A DNA stretch of 5,588 nucleotides from CAZBBB01 sp964490005 (lineage in GTDB: Bacteria > Planctomycetota > B15-G4), in the NCBI GenBank assembly GCA_964490005.1, contig CAZBBB010000147.1, positions 1-5,588 of the forward strand, given 5' to 3'. The notes beneath the pieces are model-generated. The model worked only from the letters and a program-made list of their open reading frames with translations. It ran no database searches and had not been told where the DNA came from. Made by a program: the position numbers and the translations under genes. Each line of letters starts with the position of its first letter. Position 1 is the first letter of the stretch. Below are positions 1 through 5,466 of this stretch, in pieces.

Positions 1-59
1 ACGGCGGCGGCGGCAGCCGCGGCGGTGGCGGCGGCGGCTACGGCGGCGGGGGCTACTGA
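1..59 (+). CDS. C-terminal end of a Gly-rich (probably RRM-type RNA-binding) protein, partial
   Basis: Reading codons from base 3 gives GGGGSRGGGGGGYGGGGY followed by TGA at 57-59. Tails made of Gly blocks broken by Tyr, Ser and Arg are typical of small bacterial RNA-binding proteins that have one N-terminal RRM domain (cold-inducible Rbp-like proteins). They bind single-stranded RNA in the cytoplasm. The RRM itself would lie upstream of the window, so the family is inferred from the tail alone. Other Gly-rich proteins, such as secreted or surface proteins, remain possible. The frame choice rests on the Gly/Tyr pattern and the clean stop. The other forward frames of this GGC-repeat stretch read as Ala- or Arg-rich low complexity. 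Confidence 0.55.
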   Translation, partial: GGGGSRGGGGGGYGGGGY

Positions 60-77
60 GCCTTCGATCGCGGCCCT

Positions 78-93
78 GCGCGCCGAGGCGCGC
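78..93 (+). terminator. Small GC hairpin after the Gly-rich gene
   Basis: GCGCGC at 78-83 pairs with GCGCGC at 88-93 around the tetraloop CGAG. It begins 18 bases after the stop codon. There is no T-run after it, and short GC palindromes are common by chance in this composition. It could help protect or end the upstream transcript, but the larger hairpin at 109-151 is the better candidate. Confidence 0.2.
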
Positions 94-108
94 GGCGCCC
101 GCATTCTC

Positions 109-151
109 CGGCAGGCGTCGCGTCGTGACTTGCACGGCGCGGCGCCTGCCG
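109..151 (+). terminator. Long 19-bp stem-loop; terminator or putP leader structure
   Basis: Bases 109-127 (CGGCAGGCGTCGCGTCGTG) pair with 133-151 (CACGGCGCGGCGCCTGCCG) with no bulge, closing the five-base loop ACTTG at 128-132. Two of the 19 pairs are not Watson-Crick: T118/G142 and T123/G137. Both are G-U wobbles in a plus-strand RNA but would be A-C mismatches in a minus-strand RNA, so the fold favours plus-strand transcription. It lies 49 bases after the stop of the Gly-rich gene and ends 55 bases before the putP start. What follows is TCATGTTC, which is slightly T-rich but not a real U-tract, so the terminator call is inferred. A leader or attenuator role for putP, or a small structured RNA, is the alternative. 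Confidence 0.5.
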
Positions 152-206
152 TCATGTTCGGCCGGCATGACGCGCCCCGAACCGGCCCGCCGCGGGCCCG
201 CCTGAG

Positions 207-1718
207 ATGCCCGAGGGCGGCGCGCCGGCCCTGCACGTGCCGCCCGCGGCGGTCGCCGCCTTCGTGGCGTACCTCGCGCTCATGGTCGGCATCGGCCTGT
301 GGGCCAGCCGCAAGAGCGCCGCTTCTCTGGGCGATTTCTTCCTGGCCGGGCGCGGCCTCGGGCGGGTCGTCGTCGCCCTCTCGGCCGTCACATCCGGGCG
401 CAGCGGCTGGCTGCTGCTGGGCTTCTCGGGGCTGGCTTGGGCGCGCGGCCTGTCGGCCGTCTGGGCGCTGCTCGGCTACACCGTGGTCGAGTTCTTCCTG
501 TTCCGCGAGTTCGGTCGGCGACTGAGGCGTCTGTCGGGCGCGGCCGACTGCATCACCGTGCCCGACGTGTTCGCCGCGCGCTTCGGCGAGGGCGCGGTCG
601 CCCTGCGCGTCGTGCTCGTGCTGGTCATGCTCGTGTTCATCACGCCCTATGCGGGCGCGCAGTTCCTGGCCGGCGGCAAGGCCTTCCACGGCGCCTTCGG
701 CCTCGACCAGAACCTCGGCGTGGCGCTCACCGGCGGCATCGTGCTGGCCTACACCGTCCTCGGCGGCTTCCTCGCGGTGAGCCTGACGGACGTCGTGCAG
801 GCGCTGTTCATGCTGACCGCGCTCATCGCGCTGCCGCTCATGGCGATCGCCGATCTGGGCGGCGCGGGCGCTCTCGTCGAGCAGCTCGCCGCGCAGGACC
901 CGGCGCTGGTCGACCCCTTCGCCATCGGCGCGGGGGCGCTGCTGGGTTTCGTCGGCATCGGGCTGGGTTCGCCGGGCAGTCCGCACATCATCGTGCGGGC
1001 CATGTCGATCCGCGATCCGGGGCAGCTGCGCTTCGCGGCCTGGGTGGGGCTGGCGACGAACGTCGGCCTGGGCGCCGGCGCGCTGTGCATCGGCCTGGGG
1101 GGGCGCGCGTACTGGCCCGAGGCGGCGCTGCTGCCGGGCGCCGACCGCGAGAACATCTATCCGCTGCTGGCGCAGGGGCACCTGCCGCCGGTGCTCTTCG
1201 GCGTCGTGATCGCCTCGATCTTCGCGGCGATCATGTCGACCTGCGACAGCCAGCTGCTCGTGGCGGCCTCGGCCGTGACGCGCGACCTGCGCGAGCAGGT
1301 CTTCGGGCGCGGCCGTCCGCTCGACGGGGCGGCGGGGGTGCGCCTCTCGCGCCTCGTGATCGTCGGGATCACGCTGCTGGGGCTGCTCGTCGCGTGGGCC
1401 GGCGGGCAGCTCGTGTTCTGGCTGGTGCTGTTCGCCTGGGCGGGCCTCGGGGCCGCGCTCGGGCCGGCGACGATCCTGATGCTCTTCTGGCGGCGGACGA
1501 CGGGCGCCGGCGCGCTGGCCGGCGTGCTCGCCGGCACGGCCGTCGCGACGTACTGGAACCTCTCGGGCCGCGCGGCGCTGCTCGCCGCGACCGGCTTCGA
1601 CCTCTACGAACTCGTGCCGGCCTTCGCCGCGGGGCTGCTCGCCACCGTGCTCGTCAGCCTCGTCACGCGTCCGCCCGCCGACGCCGCGCGGCACTTCGCG
1701 ATCATGCGCGGGGAGTGA
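207..1718 (+). CDS. putP: Sodium:solute symporter (SSS) family, PutP/proline-permease type
   Basis: Inner-membrane cation-coupled transporter of the SSS family (LeuT fold). At 503 residues it is almost exactly the length of E. coli PutP, and it aligns along its whole length. It begins with TM1 at about residues 15-33, then the AGRGLG motif (R49, matching PutP R40) and the SGW...LLLG segment at 66-72. YTVLGGFLAVSLTDVVQ at 182-198 is the family hallmark after TM5. GSPGSPHIIVRAMS at 254-267 corresponds to the PutP GQPHILARFM region. AAIMSTCDSQLLVAASAVT at 340-358 carries S344/T345, equivalent to the Na+-ligating S340/T341. FAWAGLGAALGP at 409-420 matches the TM near the C-terminus. The likely substrate is proline, inferred by similarity only. 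Oddity: the conserved Asp-Met of the Na+ site (PutP D55-M56) is Gly64-Arg65 here. The start is the first possible one after the in-frame TGA at 168-170. No Shine-Dalgarno precedes it (CCTGAG directly abuts the ATG), and a GC hairpin occupies 184-198. A GTG at 237 is a less likely start. No put operon partner is visible in the window. Confidence 0.93.
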   Translation: MPEGGAPALHVPPAAVAAFVAYLALMVGIGLWASRKSAASLGDFFLAGRGLGRVVVALSAVTSGRSGWLLLGFSGLAWARGLSAVWALLGYTVVEFFLFREFGRRLRRLSGAADCITVPDVFAARFGEGAVALRVVLVLVMLVFITPYAGAQFLAGGKAFHGAFGLDQNLGVALTGGIVLAYTVLGGFLAVSLTDVVQALFMLTALIALPLMAIADLGGAGALVEQLAAQDPALVDPFAIGAGALLGFVGIGLGSPGSPHIIVRAMSIRDPGQLRFAAWVGLATNVGLGAGALCIGLGGRAYWPEAALLPGADRENIYPLLAQGHLPPVLFGVVIASIFAAIMSTCDSQLLVAASAVTRDLREQVFGRGRPLDGAAGVRLSRLVIVGITLLGLLVAWAGGQLVFWLVLFAWAGLGAALGPATILMLFWRRTTGAGALAGVLAGTAVATYWNLSGRAALLAATGFDLYELVPAFAAGLLATVLVSLVTRPPADAARHFAIMRGE

Positions 1719-1748
1719 GCGCGCGTTCCCCGGGGCCCGCGCGCCCCG
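1719..1748. terminator. GC-palindromic gap between convergent genes, possible two-way terminator
   Basis: Only 40 bases separate the putP stop from the stop of the opposite-strand DUF4139 gene. GCGCGCG at 1719-1725 can pair with CGCGCGC at 1738-1744 (7 bp, 12-base loop). A competing stem CGGGGC at 1731-1736 pairs with GCCCCG at 1743-1748 (6 bp, 6-base loop). Neither is followed by a T-run on either strand. The convergent position makes shared termination plausible, but the composition alone produces such palindromes easily. Confidence 0.3.
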
Positions 1749-1758
1749 CGCCGGCGCG

Positions 1759-3549
1759 TCACTGCCAGTGCACGTCCTTGCCGGCCGGGCACTCGATCGT
1801 GAACGAGTAGTCGATCGTCGTGCGGCTGCCGGCCTCGGCCTGCAGCGTCCAGCGCAGGATGCCGGTCTCGGCGTCGAGCGCGTGCGGCAGGTTCGACGCG
1901 CCGAAGGCGACCTTGAGGTCCTCGGCCTTCGACACCGGGACCTGGTCGGTGACCTCGACCTCGACGCCCTGCGCGTTGAAGTTCTCGACCGTGATCTCGC
2001 ACTCGTAGGTGATCACCTGCGAGAGCCCGAAGAAGCCCTTGACCGTGCGCGACAGGAGCTTGCGGTCGACGCGCAGCCCGTCGTCGGGGCCGAAACCCAG
2101 CACGAGACCCTCGTTCTGCGTCGCGCCGAGCTGCTTGGTCGAGCCGATGAAGGAGCCGTCGATGAACATCGCGACGGGGCCTTCGAGCACGGGATGGCCG
2201 GTCGTGTTCACGATCTCGGCCTGCAGCAGCACCGAGTTGCCGAGCGCCGGCGTGGCGACGTAGCGCAGGCGGGCCGGCACGGTCGCGTCGAAGGCCACGA
2301 TCTTGGTCGGCGAGGAGTTGAACGCGATCGTCTCGCGCTGCGGGATCAGGTAGCGCGCCGCCGAGAGGCGGTTGGCGAGGCGCGCGAGCGCGCCCTTGAC
2401 GATCTCGGCGTTGATGCCGAGCTTGGCCAGTTCGCCGGCGCTCTGGCGCGAGAGCAGCTCGAGGTTGCGGCGGAAGGTCTCCTGGTCCTGCCGGCGCTGG
2501 AAGCGGCCGCTGGCCCACTTCGCCAGGCCCTCCTGCGGCATCTTCGCGAGCGCGGCGGCCTCCGACGCGATCTTGGCGAACTGCGCCGCGTCGAGGCTGG
2601 CCTGCAGCGGCGTCAGCTCGGGCAGCGCCAGCTCGAAGTCGGGTCGCGTGTTCGCCAGCGTCAGCTCGACGTCCGTCCAGGCCTCGCCCGACCACTGCAC
2701 GACCTGCCCGTAGCCCGTCAGCCGCAGCTCGCCGGTCGCGCGGTCGAGCTGCGCGTCGTAGCTGGGGCGCCACACGGCGGCGTCGACCAGGTAGTGGATG
2801 GCGGCGTCCACCGGCCCCGGCCGCTCGGCGTGGAAGGACACGACGACCTCCTTCATCTCGCGCGGCTGGCGGCCGGCGTACTCCTTGCGCTGCGCGAGCA
2901 GCGCGTCGAGCTCCTTCTTCAGCTCGCGCGAGCGCTGCTCGATGACGGCCCGCTCGGCGTCGCAGCGCGTCAGGCCCGCGTGCACGAAACCCAGCACCTC
3001 GCCCCAGTCGGCGACCGCCAGCGCGCTCGCGCTGAACTCGCGCCCCATGTCGCCGGCCAGCCGGCCCTTCACGCCGGCGTAGAAGGCCGCCTGCTCGTCG
3101 AGGCGCGCCCGGGCCGCGGCCTCGGCCGCCAGCAGGTCGACGAGCTGCTGCATGTGCGCGTCGAGAACCTTGATCTCCTCCGAGAGCGACTCCTTGAGGA
3201 AGGTCGTCGTGATCTCCGTGCCGATCACGCGCGCGCCGTCCGTGACGGAGGCGCGCAGCGTGTGGGGATTGAGGATCGGGATCAGGTTGCCGAAGGGGAC
3301 GCGGTTGACGCCGGCCTCGGCCTGCACGCGGATCACGCGCGTGATCTCGGCGTGCTCGGGGTAGACGACGACGCTCGCCGTGCGCGAGGCGCCGACCTCG
3401 GGTTCGGGCAGGGCCTGCGGCTTGACGGGCGCCGCCGGCGCGGCGCCGACGGGGGCCGGGGGCGCGGCCGGCGCGACGGGCAGCTCCTGCGCGGGACTCG
3501 CCGCGACGAGCAGGGACAGACAGGCAAGCACGGATCGCGGATGCGGCAT
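1759..3549 (-). CDS. Exported DUF4140/DUF4139 domain protein (mucoidy inhibitor MuiA family)
   Basis: This 596-residue protein begins with a type I signal peptide (basic n-region MPHPR, hydrophobic 7-17, likely cleavage after SPA at residue 20). A Pro/Ala-rich linker spans about 22-52. The N-terminal DUF4140 region starts at about 57 with VVYPEHAEITRVIRV, then FGNLIPILNPHTLRASVTDG (86-105), and runs into a helical, probably coiled-coil stretch at about 119-228. The DUF4139 part follows: IHYLVDAAVWRPSYDAQLD (251-269), then LTGYGQVVQWSGEAWTDVEL (277-296) and LANTRPDFELALPEL (298-312), all typical of the family. The C-terminal half (405-594) is predicted beta-rich and ends in a DYSFTIECP strand. 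Family members occur widely in bacteria. The MuiA name comes from a reported mucoidy-suppressing effect, and I know of no established biochemical activity. The likely location is periplasmic or extracellular. GGGAG lies 9 bases before the ATG. The gene is 98 bases downstream of the AGCS symporter gene on the same strand, so an operon is possible. A charged helical stretch at about 313-402 interrupts the beta domain. Confidence 0.88.
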   Translation of the reverse strand: MPHPRSVLACLSLLVAASPAQELPVAPAAPPAPVGAAPAAPVKPQALPEPEVGASRTASVVVYPEHAEITRVIRVQAEAGVNRVPFGNLIPILNPHTLRASVTDGARVIGTEITTTFLKESLSEEIKVLDAHMQQLVDLLAAEAAARARLDEQAAFYAGVKGRLAGDMGREFSASALAVADWGEVLGFVHAGLTRCDAERAVIEQRSRELKKELDALLAQRKEYAGRQPREMKEVVVSFHAERPGPVDAAIHYLVDAAVWRPSYDAQLDRATGELRLTGYGQVVQWSGEAWTDVELTLANTRPDFELALPELTPLQASLDAAQFAKIASEAAALAKMPQEGLAKWASGRFQRRQDQETFRRNLELLSRQSAGELAKLGINAEIVKGALARLANRLSAARYLIPQRETIAFNSSPTKIVAFDATVPARLRYVATPALGNSVLLQAEIVNTTGHPVLEGPVAMFIDGSFIGSTKQLGATQNEGLVLGFGPDDGLRVDRKLLSRTVKGFFGLSQVITYECEITVENFNAQGVEVEVTDQVPVSKAEDLKVAFGASNLPHALDAETGILRWTLQAEAGSRTTIDYSFTIECPAGKDVHWQ

Positions 3550-3558
3550 GGCGCGACA

Positions 3559-3563
3559 CTCCC
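3559..3563 (-). promoter_or_regulatory. Ribosome binding site of the DUF4139 gene
   Basis: On the minus strand GGGAG stands nine bases before the ATG at 3547-3549. It is moderately close to the anti-Shine-Dalgarno complement, and it supports this start, which is also directly followed by a convincing signal peptide. Confidence 0.5.
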
Positions 3564-3600
3564 GGGGGCCCGAAACGGAACGACCGCCTCAGGTGCCCGG

Positions 3601-3635
3601 GTGGCCGCGCCGCGGTTACACGCGGCGCGCCGCAC
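3601..3635 (-). terminator. Stem-loop after the AGCS gene, possible terminator or operon attenuator
   Basis: CGCGCCGCG at 3606-3614 pairs perfectly with CGCGGCGCG at 3621-3629 around the loop GTTACA (3615-3620). After a C/C mismatch and one bulged base the stem can extend through GTG (3601-3603) with CAC (3633-3635). On the minus strand it begins 12 bases past the TAG of the symporter gene and lies 51 bases before the DUF4139 start. No T-run follows, so it may be Rho-assisted, may stabilise the 3' end of the upstream message, or may set a lower level for the downstream gene. Confidence 0.4.
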
Positions 3636-3647
3636 CCGCGCCGCGCG

Positions 3648-5381
3648 CTACTTCACGTCGTCGCCCTCGACGACGTCGGCGAGCTTCGGATAGGCGTGGC
3701 CCTGCATCTCGCCGCGCTCCAGCCGCGCGTAGTAGTCCTTGTAGGCCTTCATCGCCTTGCCGCCGAAGACCAGCATGATCGGGATGTTGGCGAACAGCAT
3801 CACGCCCGTGCCGAGCGTCGAGAGCACGTCGAGCTCGTTCTCGGTGGCGATGAGCGGCGTGGCCGAGACGAAGATCAGCGCGCAGTAGACCAAGCGGTAG
3901 GCCGTCGTGGCCCCGTCGCCGAACATGTAGCGGATGCCCTGCTCGCCGTAGTAGCTCCACGAGATCATCGTCGAGATCGCGAACAGCCAGGCCACGATCG
4001 GCACGAGCCACTTGCCGAGGCCCGGCGAGGCGCGGTCGAAGGCCTTGGCGGTGAGCGTCGCGCCCTTGAAGGCGAAGTACACGCCGCCGCCCGAGGTGAG
4101 CACCGGCGTGGTCTCGGAGGCGAAGTCGGAGAACTCGACGCGGAAGCGGTCCTCGCCGACCTTGGTGACCCTGCCCAGCGCCTGGTGGTGCTCGGTGCCC
4201 ATGGCGACGTTCAGGTGCGCCTTCACGACGGCGTAGATGCCCTGCCCGTCGGTGATGTCGGTGTCGTCGCCGGTGGCCTCGACGGTCGAGAGCTTCCAGA
4301 CCGTGGCGCCCGACGCGTCGGTGGCCTGCGTGATCTCGGGCTTGGTCACGAAGTTCAGGTCGGGCTCGCGGTCCCACTGGCCCGAGAGCAGGATCACCAG
4401 CGCGGTGATCGTGCAGACGATGATCGTGTCGACGAAGGGCTCGAGGCCCGCGACCGTGCCCTCGCGCACGGGCTCCTTGGTCTTGGCCGCCGAGTGCGCG
4501 ATGGGCGAGCTGCCCTGCCCGGCCTCGTTGCTGAACAGCGAGCGCTGCATGCCCTTGAGGAAGGTCCAACCCACCGCGCCGCCCACGAAGGCGCCGCTGG
4601 CCTCCGTCGGGTTGAAGGCCTCGGTGAAGATCAGCCGGAACATGTTCGGGATGCGCTCGTATTCGATGAACACGACCACGATGCCCGTGATCAGGTAGAG
4701 CATGCACATGATCGGCACGACGCGGCCGGTCACGTCGCCGATGCGCTTGATGCCGCCGAGGATCACGAGCGCGACGACGATCGTCATGACCGCGCCGGTC
4801 ACGTACTTGCTCACGCCGAAGTACGACCAGGTGATGTCGGCCACGTTCCAGGCCTGGAACATGTTGCCGCCGGTCACGGTCGAGATGACCAGCGTGATGC
4901 AGAAGATCACGGCCAGCACCTTGCCCAGCCAGGCGAGCGAGGGCGAGATCTGCGCGAAGCCGCGGCTGGCGACCCACATCGCGCCGCCCGAGGGGTTGTC
5001 GGGGTCGTCGGTGTTGCGGTAGAGCAGGGCCTGCGTGACCTCGGTGGTCTTCAGGGCCATGCCGATGAAGCCGGTGACCCACATCCAGAACACGGCGCCG
5101 GGGCCGCCGAGCGAGACGGCGATGGCCACGCCGGCGATGTTCCCGAGGCCGACCGTCGCCGAGAGCGCCGTCGACAGCGCCTGGAAGTGGTTGATCGCCC
5201 CCGGGTCGTCCTTGTCGTCGTACTTGCCGCGCACGACGGCGACGCCGTGGGTCAGGGCGCGGTACTGGCAGAAACCCGACCAGAGCGTGAACAGCACGCC
5301 CACGCCGAGAATCGCGTAGAGCACGTTCGTGTGCCACAGGTACTCGTTCACGGTGTTCATCCAGCCCATGAACACGTCCAT
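3648..5381 (-). CDS. Alanine/glycine:cation symporter (AGCS family) with a large insertion
   Basis: Inner-membrane transporter that takes up alanine or glycine with Na+ or H+ (family role). Visible AGCS landmarks are a short N-terminal helix and TM1 (about 18-36), QYRALTHGV (39-47), and the discontinuous helix ALSATVGLGNIAGVAIAV (72-89). Next come the signature GPGAVFWMW (93-101) and NPSGGAMWVASRG (129-141). The highly typical FSNEAGQGSSPIAHSAAKT (283-301) is followed by EPVREG. The C-terminal part has LFAISTMISWSYYGEQGIRYMFG (466-488) and two last helices at about 493-540. At 577 residues it is roughly 100 longer than most AGCS proteins, which run about 450-500. The excess is a soluble, Asp/Thr/Gly-rich stretch at about 338-436 between the helix ending ILLSGQW and the family motif GATLTAKAF. 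The start is set by GGAGGAGG eight bases upstream. An in-frame ATG at 5453 would add 24 Pro/Gly/Arg-rich residues with no family counterpart. The stop is TAG. The gene may be co-transcribed with the downstream DUF4139 gene. The exact substrate is uncertain. Confidence 0.95.
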   Translation of the reverse strand: MDVFMGWMNTVNEYLWHTNVLYAILGVGVLFTLWSGFCQYRALTHGVAVVRGKYDDKDDPGAINHFQALSTALSATVGLGNIAGVAIAVSLGGPGAVFWMWVTGFIGMALKTTEVTQALLYRNTDDPDNPSGGAMWVASRGFAQISPSLAWLGKVLAVIFCITLVISTVTGGNMFQAWNVADITWSYFGVSKYVTGAVMTIVVALVILGGIKRIGDVTGRVVPIMCMLYLITGIVVVFIEYERIPNMFRLIFTEAFNPTEASGAFVGGAVGWTFLKGMQRSLFSNEAGQGSSPIAHSAAKTKEPVREGTVAGLEPFVDTIIVCTITALVILLSGQWDREPDLNFVTKPEITQATDASGATVWKLSTVEATGDDTDITDGQGIYAVVKAHLNVAMGTEHHQALGRVTKVGEDRFRVEFSDFASETTPVLTSGGGVYFAFKGATLTAKAFDRASPGLGKWLVPIVAWLFAISTMISWSYYGEQGIRYMFGDGATTAYRLVYCALIFVSATPLIATENELDVLSTLGTGVMLFANIPIMLVFGGKAMKAYKDYYARLERGEMQGHAYPKLADVVEGDDVK

Positions 5382-5389
5382 GCCGCGAT

Positions 5390-5397
5390 CCTCCTCC
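5390..5397 (-). promoter_or_regulatory. Strong Shine-Dalgarno of the AGCS symporter gene
   Basis: Minus-strand GGAGGAGG ends eight bases before the ATG at 5379-5381. It contains a full AGGAGG-like core at ideal spacing and decides the start against the upstream in-frame ATG at 5453. It is by far the best ribosome binding site in the window, which suggests efficient translation. Confidence 0.85.
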
Positions 5398-5437
5398 GCG
5401 CCTGTGCCCCGCGGATGCGGGCTGCCGGCGGCTCCCG

Positions 5438-5466
5438 AACGTCGTGCCGGCACGAGCGGGGACGTT
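5438..5466. promoter_or_regulatory. Nested inverted repeats with a 14-bp perfect palindrome, possible operator
   Basis: TCGTGCCGGCACGA at 5442-5455 is a perfect 14-bp palindrome. It sits inside a wider inverted repeat, AACGTC at 5438-5443 and GACGTT at 5461-5466. The centre is about 68 bases upstream of the AGCS start codon. On the minus strand the right arm of the outer repeat overlaps TACAAC (5464-5469), a weak -10-like hexamer with no convincing -35 partner. The arrangement fits a dimeric repressor site near the transcription start, or a leader hairpin. No specific regulator can be named. Confidence 0.3.

Noticed and set aside
1..60. GGC trinucleotide repeat as a standalone DNA repeat element
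   Set aside because: The pattern is explained by Gly codons of a reading frame that ends in a clean stop, and it is broken by Tyr, Ser and Arg codons.
130..158. TTGCAC - 17 bases - CATGTT as a sigma70-like putP promoter
   Set aside because: The -10 element matches the consensus poorly, and the -35 lies within the long hairpin stem and loop. Not enough to call.
25..525. 166-codon plus-strand frame across the left intergenic region
   Set aside because: Composition is low-complexity Ala/Arg/Pro/Ser. It crosses the stop of the Gly-rich gene and runs into putP in the wrong frame.
299..1810. 503-codon plus-strand frame overlapping putP
   Set aside because: Arg/Ala-rich shadow that carries no motif, while the putP frame aligns throughout with the SSS family.
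3520..3549. Possible lipobox (VLAC, residues 7-10) in the DUF4139 protein
   Set aside because: The Cys is only at residue 10, leaving too short an n- and h-region for a lipoprotein signal. A standard cleavage after SPA at residue 20 fits better.
1604..3559. 651-codon minus-strand open frame overlapping the DUF4139 gene in another frame
   Set aside because: Arg/Ala/Gly-rich composition without domains. It runs through the putP C-terminal region and is a frame shadow.
1768..3693. 641-codon plus-strand open frame opposite the DUF4139 gene
   Set aside because: Its translation is dominated by Arg, Gly, Leu, Val and Asp with no recognisable motif. It mirrors a well-supported minus-strand gene with a signal peptide and family motifs. 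Long antisense frames are expected at this GC content.
3616..5337. 573-codon minus-strand frame overlapping the AGCS gene
   Set aside because: Arg/His/Gly-rich, with no membrane segments or motifs. The AGCS frame has full-length family similarity.
5382..5453. 24-residue N-terminal extension of the AGCS symporter from an ATG at 5453
   Set aside because: The extension is Pro/Gly/Arg-rich with no family counterpart. It would start inside the perfect palindrome and would read through the ideal GGAGGAGG that serves the ATG at 5381.
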